Shown piece by piece: positions 16,802-24,807 of a stretch of 64,000 bases of DNA. Each line of letters opens with the position of its first letter. Position 1 is the first letter of the stretch. Origin of the DNA: Cellulomonas phragmiteti (GTDB lineage: Bacteria; Actinomycetota; Actinomycetes; Actinomycetales; Cellulomonadaceae). The position numbers and the translations under genes were made by a program. The stretch is taken from NCBI RefSeq assembly GCF_016862775.1, contig NZ_BONP01000014.1, forward strand, positions 1-64,000, read 5' to 3'. The notes under the pieces are model-generated. The model did not search any database, was not told where the DNA came from, and saw only the letters and a program-made list of their open reading frames with translations.

Positions 16802-18135
16802 AGGTCGAGCCTCGCGGCGGCCTCCGGGACCGGGGCGGTCGCGAGTTCAGCCGTCGTGCGCGCAGCCGAGGTGAGAACGAGGGTGGCGTCACCGACGTAC
16901 TGGACGGTCGCGACGCCTTCCAGGATCGCTCCCTTTGTTGTCGGTCCGAGCAGGGTGAGGAATGCTCGCGGTCGGAACGGGAACGCCTCCCACAGCTGCG
17001 TCCGCAGCAGGTTGTTCTGTCGCACGAGGCCTCCGTGGCCGCTAAGTGCCAGAACACGGTCCCAACCGTTGACGGACTGGACGTCCTGCGCAGCAGCGAC
17101 CAGCCGGTCCATGCGTCCGCCGCCGCGTGCGAACGCCTGCACATCTCCGGCGGCGCGCGCGGCGAACGTCTCGATGCCAGGTGTCAGCCGAGTCCACAAG
17201 CGACCAAGCGCTCCTCGCGGCACCTGCCTGACAGCGTGGGCGGAGGCAGAACGGGCGGAGACCTCGAACGACTTGACCATGCTCCCGAGGAGACGGCTCG
17301 CACCGAAGGACACGAGGCCTAGCACGCCCATGGCCACGTTGAACCAGTCCTGCCCGTCTCCTCGCTTCACGGCGAGCGCGATGTCCGCCGCCAGCGCCGC
17401 TGCTCCGGCGATCAGCGAGGTCGCGATGAGGATCTGGCCGAGGACCGGGACCCATCCCAGGAACAGCGAGAGCAGCCCGGCGCCGGTCGCGATCCGCCCG
17501 CCCCATGTCGACACGACCTGTGCGACGTCCGCGCCCCAGTCCTCCCACCAGCCGTCGTCCAGCCCGTCGTCGGTCCCGGTGTCGAACCCGTGGATCGCGA
17601 CTCTGGCGGCGTTGTCGCGGCGATCGATCGCCTCGTCGAGGCGCAGGCGTGCCTGGGCCAGCGCGTCCTCGCAGTCGGCGCGCTCCTGTCGTGCCGCCGT
17701 CAACGCGCGTCGTTGGGTCGTGGTGTCCTCGTCGCCGTCCTCGGCATGGTGGAGCAGGGTCGTCCAGCGCCGCACGGCGTCGTCGGCGACGTCGAGGGTG
17801 CGTTGCGCGGTCTGCGCGGTTCGCAGCGCGTCGAGCGACTCGCTCTGGGCGAGGTCGAGCTGGACCGCGTAGCCGACGAGCGCGTCGCCCGCGGCGTCGT
17901 ACCGCTGCCGCGCGCTGAGGATCCGGTCGGCGACGGCGTGCGTGCGGTCGCGGATCGCGTCCACGGCCTGCGACACCGCGTCCTGCGCCTCGACGAGCGT
18001 GCGCAGGACGCGCTCGGCATCGCCGATGGCCGCCGCGACCTGCCGGTAGTGCTCCCCGCCGGCGCGGACGGCGGCGGGGTCGCCGGGGACGGGGTCGCTC
18101 GACGCGAGCGGGTACCAGGAGTAGGGCCTGGTCAC
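16798..18135 (-). CDS. Putative T7SS-secreted protein with T7SS signal domain
   Basis: This 445-residue protein opens with SWYPLASSDPVPGDPAAVR, the DPVPGDP mark of actinobacterial T7SS-signal domains, and continues as a long helical hairpin to about residue 165. A WWEDWG stretch precedes two hydrophobic segments (LLSLFLGWVPVLGQILIATS, then AMGVLGLVSFGA). The C-terminal ~150 residues are helical with no recognised toxin motif. GTG 18135 overlaps the WXG100-like stop by 4 bases; earlier in-frame starts would add an Arg-rich tail from another frame. Known relatives are exported with WXG100 partners by type VII secretion. No secretion ATPase is encoded in the window. Confidence 0.75.
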   Translation of the reverse strand: MTRPYSWYPLASSDPVPGDPAAVRAGGEHYRQVAAAIGDAERVLRTLVEAQDAVSQAVDAIRDRTHAVADRILSARQRYDAAGDALVGYAVQLDLAQSESLDALRTAQTAQRTLDVADDAVRRWTTLLHHAEDGDEDTTTQRRALTAARQERADCEDALAQARLRLDEAIDRRDNAARVAIHGFDTGTDDGLDDGWWEDWGADVAQVVSTWGGRIATGAGLLSLFLGWVPVLGQILIATSLIAGAAALAADIALAVKRGDGQDWFNVAMGVLGLVSFGASRLLGSMVKSFEVSARSASAHAVRQVPRGALGRLWTRLTPGIETFAARAAGDVQAFARGGGRMDRLVAAAQDVQSVNGWDRVLALSGHGGLVRQNNLLRTQLWEAFPFRPRAFLTLLGPTTKGAILEGVATVQYVGDATLVLTSAARTTAELATAPVPEAAARLDL

Positions 18136-18419
18136 ACGTCGTCCCGCAGCGCTGCGGCGAACTGGGTGTCGAGCCGCTCGAAGCTCTCGCCGATCCCGGT
18201 GCACGCGTCGGCCAGGCGTGCGACTTCCTCGAGCATCTCGGCGCGCCGCCCGTCCCACCCGTGGGCGAAGTCGCGGACCCTCTCCGCAAGCGCGGGGTGC
18301 CCGACGGCGTCGGCGATCACCGTGCTCGTGAGGTTCGCGTCGTGCAGCTCCGCCGCGACCGTCCGCAGGTCCGTCCCGACGGTGATCAGCTCGTCGGTGC
18401 TCAGTCGAAGGCGCCCCAT
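18132..18419 (-). CDS. WXG100-like small secreted-partner protein
   Basis: This 95-residue all-helical protein has a central DFAHGWDGRRAEM where the WXG turn is expected (W-D-G in place of W-x-G), between two helices of similar length. WXG100 proteins form helical hairpin dimers and are exported by, or escort cargo to, type VII secretion. It is the first gene of a five-gene overlapping operon whose second gene carries a T7SS signal. ATG 18419 lies 7 bases after a TATGTT -10, which suggests a leaderless transcript; ATG 18431 falls inside that -10 and is rejected. Confidence 0.75.
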   Translation of the reverse strand: MGRLRLSTDELITVGTDLRTVAAELHDANLTSTVIADAVGHPALAERVRDFAHGWDGRRAEMLEEVARLADACTGIGESFERLDTQFAAALRDDV

Positions 18420-18426
18420 GACGCGC

Positions 18427-18468
18427 AACATATCGGCACGATCCGGACGTCTGCCTGCGTCGTCCACA
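18427..18468 (-). promoter_or_regulatory. Promoter of the T7SS-like operon
   Basis: Minus-strand TATGTT (18432-18427) lies 7 bases before ATG 18419. TGTGGACGA (18468-18460) stands 27 bases upstream of it, the same spacing as TGTGGATGA in front of the 7626 gene. Shared control of the two loci is an inference. Confidence 0.4.
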
Positions 18469-18638
18469 GGGTCTCGGGCGTCCGACGATCACCTCTCGCT
18501 CCCACCGACGGAGGGCAGGGGTCTGTCCGTGCGACGACCGTGCCGTCCTCGGCCCTCTGCCATCCCGGCGCCTGACGACACCGAGGCGTGTCGGTGCCCG
18601 GCGCTAGCGTCGCGCACCATCGGAGGAGGGTGGAGCAC

Positions 18639-19700
18639 GTGGTCGAGAGCGGTGCCGCAGAAGCGGTCGAGGGACCACCGGTGCCGGGAGGTGCCGCCGC
18701 GGTCGCGACGGTGGTCCTGCCGGGTGACGGAGCTGCGCTGGTGGACGTGACGGGCCCGGCCGACGCGGTCACGGGTGTCCCGGCGACCCCGTGCACGCCC
18801 TTTCACCTGTGCTCCATGGCCAAGACGATGGCCGCGGTCGTGGTGCTGCGGCTCGCCGCGCGTGGCGTGCTCGGCCTCCACGACGACGTGCGGACGCTCG
18901 TGCCCGTCGAGGTCCGGGGCCGGACCGGGCCGACGCTCTGGCAGCTGCTCGCGCACCGCGGAGGCGTCGTCGACCCGCCCGGGTCCTTCGAGCCGACCGC
19001 CGGGCCCGTTGCCGCCACGCGCGACGTCGTCGACGGGCTCACCGACGCGCACCCCGCGCGCGTGCGCGTCACGCACGAGCCCGGCTCGGCGTTCTCGTAC
19101 TCCGACGCGGGGTACTGCCTCGTCGAGCGCGCGGTCGAGGTCGCGACGGGCGAGGCGTTCGCCGACGTGGCGCACCGCGAGGTCGTGGTGCCGCTCGGAC
19201 TTGCGGCGACGGGCTACTGGGGCGGGGAGCCGGCCGTCGACGGGCCCCGGCACACCGTCGTCGACCTCCTCGCGCGCGACGCCGCGAGCGGCCACCACGC
19301 CGACGGCACACGCGTCGCCGGCGGGCGTGCGCACTACGCCGGCCTGGCGGCCTCGAGCCTGTGGTCGTCGCCCGCCGACGTCGCAGTCCTGCTGGCCGAC
19401 CTCGGGCGTGCGCTCGCGGGCGACGACGGCGTGCTCCTCGACGCTGCGCAAGGCGCCGTCCTGCGGCACGACCCCGACGACGTCGGAGCAGGCCCGGGCA
19501 CCTTCCTGCTGGGCACCGACGAGCGCCCGTGCGTCATGACGCAGGGCTGGGGACTCGGGTTCCAGGGGCAGGTGCGCTGGTACCCGCGTGAGCAGGGCGC
19601 GGTTGCGGTGCTCGTCAACTGCGAGCCGGGGGTCCCGCAGGTCGAGTCGCTGGTGGGGATGCGTCCGTCGCAGATCGCGGTCGCGCACGGCTGGGCCTGA
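18639..19700 (+). CDS. Serine hydrolase, beta-lactamase class C / PBP4-like
   Basis: This ~353-residue protein has the serine-protease-like SxxK motif in LCSMAKTM (about residue 54), a second motif FSYSDAGYC (YSD where YxN is usual) and a C-terminal WGLGFQGQV beta-strand motif. The LWQLLAHRGG element is typical of the family. It covers D-Ala-D-Ala peptidases, esterases and beta-lactamases; no substrate can be assigned. No signal peptide is visible, so it may be cytoplasmic. GTG 18639 follows GGAGGAGGG with 8 bases spacing, and TAGCGT (18605-18610) is a likely -10. The gene stands alone. Confidence 0.85.
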   Translation: MVESGAAEAVEGPPVPGGAAAVATVVLPGDGAALVDVTGPADAVTGVPATPCTPFHLCSMAKTMAAVVVLRLAARGVLGLHDDVRTLVPVEVRGRTGPTLWQLLAHRGGVVDPPGSFEPTAGPVAATRDVVDGLTDAHPARVRVTHEPGSAFSYSDAGYCLVERAVEVATGEAFADVAHREVVVPLGLAATGYWGGEPAVDGPRHTVVDLLARDAASGHHADGTRVAGGRAHYAGLAASSLWSSPADVAVLLADLGRALAGDDGVLLDAAQGAVLRHDPDDVGAGPGTFLLGTDERPCVMTQGWGLGFQGQVRWYPREQGAVAVLVNCEPGVPQVESLVGMRPSQIAVAHGWA

Positions 19701-19946
19701 CACCTCCCGGCCGCGGTGCGCTGGACAGACAGCGACGGAGGTGACCGTGAGCAGGCACGTCACGGCCGACCCAGCCCTCGCCTCCCCGCCCGCGCGGCGA
19801 ACTCTGTTCCCTGGGGCTCCGGAGTCATGCACACGCATCGAACTCATCCATCCCTGCGACCCGAAAGATGGATAAGGAACGAGTGCATGCCTGGCTCTCC
19901 CGGAGAGAGGCCTCTCGGACGAGGCGTTGCGACTCGCACAGCGGCA

Positions 19947-19979
19947 TGTGCACCGAGCGCCCCACGCCGCCGGACTGCT
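19947..19979 (+). repeat. 33-bp direct repeat, copy 1 (gene 3'-end remnant)
   Basis: These 33 bases are identical to 23596-23628, the end of the secreted PKD-type gene. Read in the same frame they give CTERPTPPDC and then a stop, as in the gene itself. Upstream sequence is not related, so only the 3' tip survives or was copied. Confidence 0.85.
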
Positions 19980-20047
19980 GACGTACCCGAGCAGACCTGC
20001 CGCGTCGAAGCAGCCGCCCGGCGCGTCGCTGAGCCCATCGTGCGAGC

Positions 20048-20117
20048 GACGTCCCGAGGCGGGTTGCCACGCTTCGTTTCGTGACGCGTGAACGCTGCAA
20101 ACCCCTGGTTGCGGTGC
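20048..20117 (+). repeat. Degenerate ~70-bp repeat, copy 1
   Basis: This block resembles 23709-23779. Shared words in order are GACGTC, GGTTGC, CGTTTC, AACGCTGCA and TGCGGTGC. It lies just before the Fic gene at 20159. Confidence 0.55.
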
Positions 20118-20158
20118 TTTCATTCGGAGGGCCACATCGTTGCAACCTAGGAGCGTCC

Positions 20159-21166
20159 ATGCCCGCCCGCAGCGGCGGCCCTGGCCGGATGAGTCGCGAG
20201 GCCGTGTGCCGCTCGCTCGACGACGCGATCGCCGAGGTCCGCGACCGCCTCGGTGGCCTGCCGTCGCCTGCCGAGGCGCGTGCTATCTGGGACGAGCTGT
20301 GGGTGCACGATGCGCACAACTCCACAGCGATCGAAGGCAACACGCTGGTGCTGCGCGAGGTGGAGCAGCTGCTGCATGAGGGCCGCGCCGTGGGTGACCG
20401 GCAGCTCGCGGAGTACATGGAGGTCAGGGGCTACGCGGACGCCGCGCGGTGGGTCTACGGCCAGGCCGTCGCACCGGACCGGCTGGGTGCCGGTGAGCTG
20501 CTGACGATCACCGAGGTGCGTCATGTGCACCGGATGGCGATGACACCCGTCTGGGACGTTGCACCGCACCCCGATGCAGGGCCGCAGGAGGGGCCGGGCA
20601 GCTTCCGACGCCACGACATTCACGCGTTCCCCGGCGGGATGAAGCCGCCGTCGCACGCCTTGGTGGAACCGCGGCTGCGCGACTGGCTCGACAGCGTCGA
20701 GGCGGTACGAGCGTCTGCCAGGCACCCGATGGAAGCGATAGCGGCTGCTCATGTCGGCTTCGAGCAGGTCCACCCGTTCATCGACGGCAACGGGCGCACC
20801 GGCCGGCTGCTGATGAACCTGATCCTGTGCCGTCTCGGGTGCGCCCCGGCGATCATCCAGAAGCGCGAGCGCGACCGGTACCTACGAGCACTGCGGCAGG
20901 CGGACGCCGGCAACCACGGCCCGCTCGCCGAGCAGATCGCGCGCGCCGTGCTCGACAACATCCTGCGGTTCGTCGTGCCCGCGCTCGCCGGTCCCGCGCG
21001 TCTCTTGCCACTCACGTCCCTCGCGACGCCGGAGGTCAGTCACCTGGCGCTGCGGACCGCCGCACAGCGGGGGCGGCTCACGGCGCAGCGGACCGAGAGC
21101 GGGCAGTGGCGCAGCAGCCGCGTGTGGGTGGACGAGTACATCGCGTCCCGCTACCGCATCGGATGA
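20159..21166 (+). CDS. fic: Fic family protein adenylyltransferase (class II)
   Basis: This 335-residue protein carries the inhibitory helix motif STAIEGN (about residue 59), placing it in the class with an N-terminal inhibitory helix. The Fic core is HPFIDGNGRTGRL with catalytic His near 205. The C-terminal ~80 residues form a winged-helix-like domain. Fic enzymes transfer AMP to a target hydroxyl, and the inhibitory Glu limits activity. Targets are unknown. ATG 20159 has AGGAG 5 bases upstream. Unlike the frameshifted Fic gene at 9521-10617, this one is intact. It stands alone. Confidence 0.92.
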   Translation: MPARSGGPGRMSREAVCRSLDDAIAEVRDRLGGLPSPAEARAIWDELWVHDAHNSTAIEGNTLVLREVEQLLHEGRAVGDRQLAEYMEVRGYADAARWVYGQAVAPDRLGAGELLTITEVRHVHRMAMTPVWDVAPHPDAGPQEGPGSFRRHDIHAFPGGMKPPSHALVEPRLRDWLDSVEAVRASARHPMEAIAAAHVGFEQVHPFIDGNGRTGRLLMNLILCRLGCAPAIIQKRERDRYLRALRQADAGNHGPLAEQIARAVLDNILRFVVPALAGPARLLPLTSLATPEVSHLALRTAAQRGRLTAQRTESGQWRSSRVWVDEYIASRYRIG

Positions 21167-21344
21167 CCACCGGGCGTGTGCACGTCTCCCGTGCACCTAC
21201 CGCAGCCGCGCCAGGTGGTCCCACACCGCCGGTGGCGCGCCCGTGGCCGGGCGCTGGACGTCCATCCGATTACCTCGTGCGCGGAGCGGCTCCCAGGGCT
21301 GCCGTCCCAGATTCGTGCCCGGGCCGACCACCTACGCTTGCCGG

Positions 21345-22022
21345 GTGGAGACGAGGGCACTGAGCAAGGACGGCAGCGTCCACGTCACCGATGAGCGGAT
21401 CAACACCGTCTCCCACCTGGCCGCCACCTGCTTCGCGCTGGTCGGGTCGGCCCTGCTGATCGCGCAGGCCGGCGCCCAGGGGGACCCGTGGAAGATCGTG
21501 GGCTTCAGCGTCTACGGCTTCTCGGTGCTCATGCTCTTCGCGTCGAGCACCCTGCACCACGGCCTGGACCGCAGCCCGCGGGTCAACGAGGTGCTGCGCA
21601 CGCTCGACTACGACTCGGTTTTCCTGCTGATCGCCGGGTCCGTGACGCCGCTGGTGCTCGTGCTGTTCCGGAACACCTACGGGTGGACGGTGCTGGGGGC
21701 GGTGTGGCTCGTCGCGGCCGCGGGCATCGTCCTGCGCTCGCTGCGCCGTGACCTGCCCAAGTACGTCACCAACACCCTGTACATCGTGCTGGGGTGGATG
21801 CCGGTGCTGCTCGTGGGCGCCGGGGTCTCCCTGCCGTGGGGCGCCTACGCGCTGATGGCCGCCGGTGGGCTGGTGTACAGCGCCGGCTTTGTGGTCTTCG
21901 TCGTCGAGCGGCCCAACCCGGTGCCCGGGGTCTTCGGGTTCCACGAGATCTGGCACCTGATGGTCGTGGTCGCCGCGACCCTGCACTACCTGCTCATGTA
22001 CGCGTACGTCCTGCCGGCCTGA
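21345..22022 (+). CDS. Hemolysin III / PAQR-type membrane protein
   Basis: This 225-residue protein has about seven transmembrane helices and the family's putative metal-binding residues: HLAATCFALVGSALL near the start, SSTLHHG, LDYDSVFLLIAGSVTP in the middle, and HEIWHLMVVVAATLHY at the end. Members are called hemolysin III or YqfA-like; the physiological role in bacteria is uncertain. GTG 21345 lies 6 bases after TACGCT, which suggests leaderless translation. The next gene (22105) has its own promoter. Confidence 0.9.
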   Translation: METRALSKDGSVHVTDERINTVSHLAATCFALVGSALLIAQAGAQGDPWKIVGFSVYGFSVLMLFASSTLHHGLDRSPRVNEVLRTLDYDSVFLLIAGSVTPLVLVLFRNTYGWTVLGAVWLVAAAGIVLRSLRRDLPKYVTNTLYIVLGWMPVLLVGAGVSLPWGAYALMAAGGLVYSAGFVVFVVERPNPVPGVFGFHEIWHLMVVVAATLHYLLMYAYVLPA

Positions 22023-22043
22023 CCGCGGACGAGGTCACCGCCG

Positions 22044-22097
22044 CTGTCCACAGGCGGGACGAGACCGGGCCGTGGCCTGTCCGGTTCGGGCTAGGTT
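22044..22097 (+). promoter_or_regulatory. Promoter of lipoprotein copy 3 with DnaA-box-like site
   Basis: TAGGTT (22092-22097) lies 7 bases before ATG 22105. CTGTCCACA (22044-22052), one base from the DnaA-box consensus, stands 39 bases upstream, matching the layout at the other DUF6318 genes. Confidence 0.45.
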
Positions 22098-22104
22098 GTC
22101 CGCC

Positions 22105-22722
22105 ATGCAGACGAAGGGGTGGAGCCGGCGGCGCGTGGCCGCGGTGATGGCGGTCGTGTCGCTGGTGGTGGTCGCGGGGTGCGGTACCGGCGGTCCGGCG
22201 GACGGGCCGACGACGGGGCCGACGACCGTCGAGTCGTCGCCGACCCCGACTCCGGCACCCACGAGTGATCTGACCCGTCTGCCCGAACCGCCTGCGGCGA
22301 TGTCGGAGCCCACCACCGACGGAGCGATCGCTGCGGCGACCTACGTGCTTGACCTGTACGGCTACACCTTCGCCACGGGGGACACCGGGCCCTGGCGTCA
22401 GATGACGCGCGAGTCCTGCGAGCTCTGCGTCGGCCTGGCGCGCGACGTCGAGCAGATGGTGGAGGTCGATGACAGCAGCACGGGTGCTCTCATCACCGTC
22501 GACACCGCCGAGGCGCGGGAGATCTCCGACGATCGGTGGTTCGGCGTCGACATGGAGATCACCCAGAGCTCGTCCACCAGGTTCGATGCTGACGGAGAGG
22601 TCGTCGGCTCCGACCCGGGGGGTCGCTACAAGGCGGCGTTCGCACTGAGCTGGGACGAGGGTTGGCACGTCGACGATCTCGGCTTCGAGGCCCTCGAGAG
22701 CGACGCCGGGAACGAGGGCTGA
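22105..22722 (+). CDS. DUF6318 family lipoprotein (copy 3)
   Basis: This 205-residue lipoprotein has signal MQTKGWSRRRVAAVMAVVSL and lipobox VVAGC, then a Thr/Pro linker. The DUF6318 domain shows PEPPAAMSEPTTDGAIAAA, YGYTFATGDTGPWRQMT and CELC. It diverges more than copies 1 and 2 resemble each other. It is followed after 2 bases by the PKD-type gene, the same order as at 1083-1. Envelope function is inferred from the lipobox only. Confidence 0.88.
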   Translation: MQTKGWSRRRVAAVMAVVSLVVVAGCGTGGPADGPTTGPTTVESSPTPTPAPTSDLTRLPEPPAAMSEPTTDGAIAAATYVLDLYGYTFATGDTGPWRQMTRESCELCVGLARDVEQMVEVDDSSTGALITVDTAEAREISDDRWFGVDMEITQSSSTRFDADGEVVGSDPGGRYKAAFALSWDEGWHVDDLGFEALESDAGNEG

Positions 22723-22724
22723 CT

Positions 22725-23630
22725 GTGGGCCTTCGAGCGGTGTCTGCCGTGGGCGCCCTGATCGTCCTGTCCATGAGCGTGCAGCCGACGCCGGTTGCGC
22801 AGGAGAAGCCGTCGGGTGGGATCCCGGGGCTCACGGGGGTCGCCAACAGCCGGGACCGGACGATCGACCTCCGGACCGGGTGGAGCCGCAGCGGCGCGAC
22901 ACGCGCGCCCGTCCCGCAGTCCGACTCGTCTCCGGGTTCACAGCCCCAGCCGGAGCTTCGGCACTCGTTCATCTGCTTCGGCGTGGGGGGTGGTGAGCTG
23001 CCCGCTCCGCCTGGCGGGTGGTGCGAGTCGGGTGTGCCGCAGGCCGGGACCTTCGACTGCGAGATGGAGCTCGTGCCGCCGACGTGGCGGCGGCTGGTGT
23101 ACCCCGACGGCACAGCCACCGCATGGGAACGTCTCGACGAGGGCTCGTGCGGTCCCGTTCTCCCCGTCCTGACGGTCGAGGACTTCCGTTCCCTGCCGAT
23201 CCCGGCGCCCGTGCTGCAGCTGCAGCCGGACCGCGGGTGGGTGCTGATCAACATCGAGACGATCGTGATGACCGACCCGACGCCGGTGCAGTTGCGCACG
23301 ACGTTGGGCGGGTTCGGGGTCGACGTCGAGGCGATCCCGCGGTCGTTCACGTACGACTTCGGTGATGGGCACAGCCTGGTGACGCGGTCGCCGGGGCGGG
23401 CGCACCCGGACCACGACACGTTCCACGAGTACGAGGTGCCGGGGACGTACGCGATCACGTTGACGACGCAGTGGGCGGGTCGCTACCGGGTCGACGGTGA
23501 CCCGACGTGGCGTGAGGTCACCGGCACGGCGGCGACCTCGACGACGTCGGCGCCGTTCACCGCGGAGGAGCGCACGTCACGGCTCGTCGGCGGCCTGTGC
23601 ACCGAGCGCCCCACGCCGCCGGACTGCTAA
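22725..23630 (+). CDS. Secreted PKD-domain protein
   Basis: This 301-residue protein has a signal peptide (GLRAVSAVGALIVLSMSV), a low-complexity segment to about residue 75, a Cys-containing middle, and a PKD-like fold near residues 205-260 (YDFGDGHSLV, HEYEVPGTYAITLTTQW). The tail ends CTERPTPPDC. PKD folds usually mediate surface or polysaccharide contacts; no catalytic motif is seen. GTG 22725 has GAGGG 6 bases upstream. It pairs with the DUF6318 lipoprotein and is a paralogue of the truncated gene at 469-1. Its last 33 bases recur at 19947-19979. Confidence 0.8.
   Translation: MGLRAVSAVGALIVLSMSVQPTPVAQEKPSGGIPGLTGVANSRDRTIDLRTGWSRSGATRAPVPQSDSSPGSQPQPELRHSFICFGVGGGELPAPPGGWCESGVPQAGTFDCEMELVPPTWRRLVYPDGTATAWERLDEGSCGPVLPVLTVEDFRSLPIPAPVLQLQPDRGWVLINIETIVMTDPTPVQLRTTLGGFGVDVEAIPRSFTYDFGDGHSLVTRSPGRAHPDHDTFHEYEVPGTYAITLTTQWAGRYRVDGDPTWREVTGTAATSTTSAPFTAEERTSRLVGGLCTERPTPPDC
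23596..23628 (+). repeat. 33-bp direct repeat, copy 2
   Basis: This is the 3' end of the PKD-type gene, identical to 19947-19979. Here the codon after the repeat is TAA, there TGA. Confidence 0.85.
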
Positions 23631-23708
23631 CTCGTCGCCCAGCACTGCCGACCTGACGCGGCCGGCATCTACGCCGGCGCCCGGTGCACCGATGGTCAGT
23701 CGGTTGAT

Positions 23709-23779
23709 GACGTCGCCCCACGAGGTTGCGACGTTGCGTTTCATCGACCACAAACGCTGCAGGCTCCGCGCTGCGGTGC
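23709..23779 (+). repeat. Degenerate ~70-bp repeat, copy 2, with hairpin
   Basis: This block resembles 20048-20117 and contains a perfect 6-bp stem, GCGTTT (23736-23741) with AAACGC (23752-23757). The rest of the 241-base gap 23631-23871 shows only a GCCGGC/GCCGGC hairpin (23661-23678) that could end transcription of the PKD-type gene. Confidence 0.5.
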
Positions 23780-23871
23780 GCTCCTGCGGCGAGCGACCTC
23801 GTCGCAACCGACGAGTTCTCGTTCCCGCGTGCGGCGGTGGCTCCAGGAGCCCCGGCCGGCGTCCTCGACGC

Positions 23872-24714
23872 TCAGCCGCCGATGCTGCTCGTGTACGCAC
23901 GCAGCATGTGCATCGCGATCTGGTAGATCGCAAAGATCCCCACCATCGAGAGCACGAACTCGATCACGGCAGCGCGACGCTTCGACATTCCTCTGCGGCG
24001 CGTCGTCCGCCCCGCGCGTTGTTTGCTGCGCGCCGTGACGTCTGTCCGGGCTGTCGACGCCGTCGGACGTCGACGCGAGCGACCGTTCGGTGTCGGCACC
24101 ATCGGCTTGCGCAGCTCGTCCTCCAGATACCGCGCGATGTCCGCGACGTCGAAGACCGACAACCGAGGCGGCATGCCCAACAGGTACCCCGCCAGCTGCC
24201 ACCGGCCGAGGACGTCGACGCCCTGCACGGGCGTCGGTGGCTGGTCCTGCGCGGCCAGGCACAGCACCGCCCGCACGGCGGTGCGGTGCTGCGGTGCGAG
24301 GAGCGCGGTGACGGCCGCTGCCGCCTGCGACACCCCGTCGGCAGACGACTCGCGACGGTACCCGTTCTGCCGCAAGGACCCGTCAGCCACTGCGACGCGA
24401 CCCGACCAGTTCTTCGCGTCGACGACGACGATGCCACCCGGGCCGACGGCGATGTGGTCGATGTTCGCCCGCTGTCGGCCCGGCCACCGCAGGTCGTGGA
24501 GCGCGATCCAGCCGTACCGCTCGAGGTGCGCGAGATTGGCCGCGACGAGACGTTCACCCTCCGCGCCGACGGACCAGCTGCGTTGCGCGGCCTGCGCCCG
24601 TCGGAGGAGGTCCGCGTCGATCGCCTCGCCGCGGGCCGACTCCTCGCGCAACCGTGCGACCCTGCGCGCGCGACGGCTTGCCTCCTGCTCGGCGCCGCGG
24701 CCTGCCTCGCTCAT
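23872..24714 (-). CDS. NERD-domain nuclease-related membrane protein
   Basis: This 280-residue protein has a charged helical start, then a NERD domain from about residue 45 (GAEGERLVAANL, WIALHDLRWPGRQRANIDHIAVGPGGIVVVDAKNWSG split over residues 70-105). The ID...VDAKNW set gives the Asp, Glu/Asp and Lys expected of a PD-(D/E)xK-like fold. A basic linker leads to one C-terminal transmembrane segment near 245-270. NERD proteins are predicted nucleases or DNA-processing factors; the membrane tail would place the domain in the cytoplasm. It is not in an obvious operon. Confidence 0.85.
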   Translation of the reverse strand: MSEAGRGAEQEASRRARRVARLREESARGEAIDADLLRRAQAAQRSWSVGAEGERLVAANLAHLERYGWIALHDLRWPGRQRANIDHIAVGPGGIVVVDAKNWSGRVAVADGSLRQNGYRRESSADGVSQAAAAVTALLAPQHRTAVRAVLCLAAQDQPPTPVQGVDVLGRWQLAGYLLGMPPRLSVFDVADIARYLEDELRKPMVPTPNGRSRRRPTASTARTDVTARSKQRAGRTTRRRGMSKRRAAVIEFVLSMVGIFAIYQIAMHMLRAYTSSIGG

Positions 24715-24807
24715 CGTGACCCCATGGAAGGGAGTTCGGCATCAGAGCGGCATCCCTCAAGCGCACGTCCGCCTCGTGTCCCGTCCACCCCAGCCCCCAG
24801 CAACTCC

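Larger units (their letters stand above)
19701..20158 (+). other. Non-coding gap with repeat remnants
   Basis: This 458-base gap has no convincing gene. It holds a weak hairpin (ATCCATC 19846-19852 with GATGGAT 19867-19873), a copy of the last 33 bases of the PKD-type gene of 22725-23630 (19947-19979), and a second block resembling the sequence downstream of that gene (20048-20117). AGGAG (20149-20153) serves the Fic gene at 20159. Confidence 0.6.

Noticed and set aside
19716..20084. Plus-strand frame between the serine hydrolase and Fic genes as a gene
   Set aside because: No ribosome site, no family pattern, and it runs across the repeat remnant in a different frame from the original gene tail.
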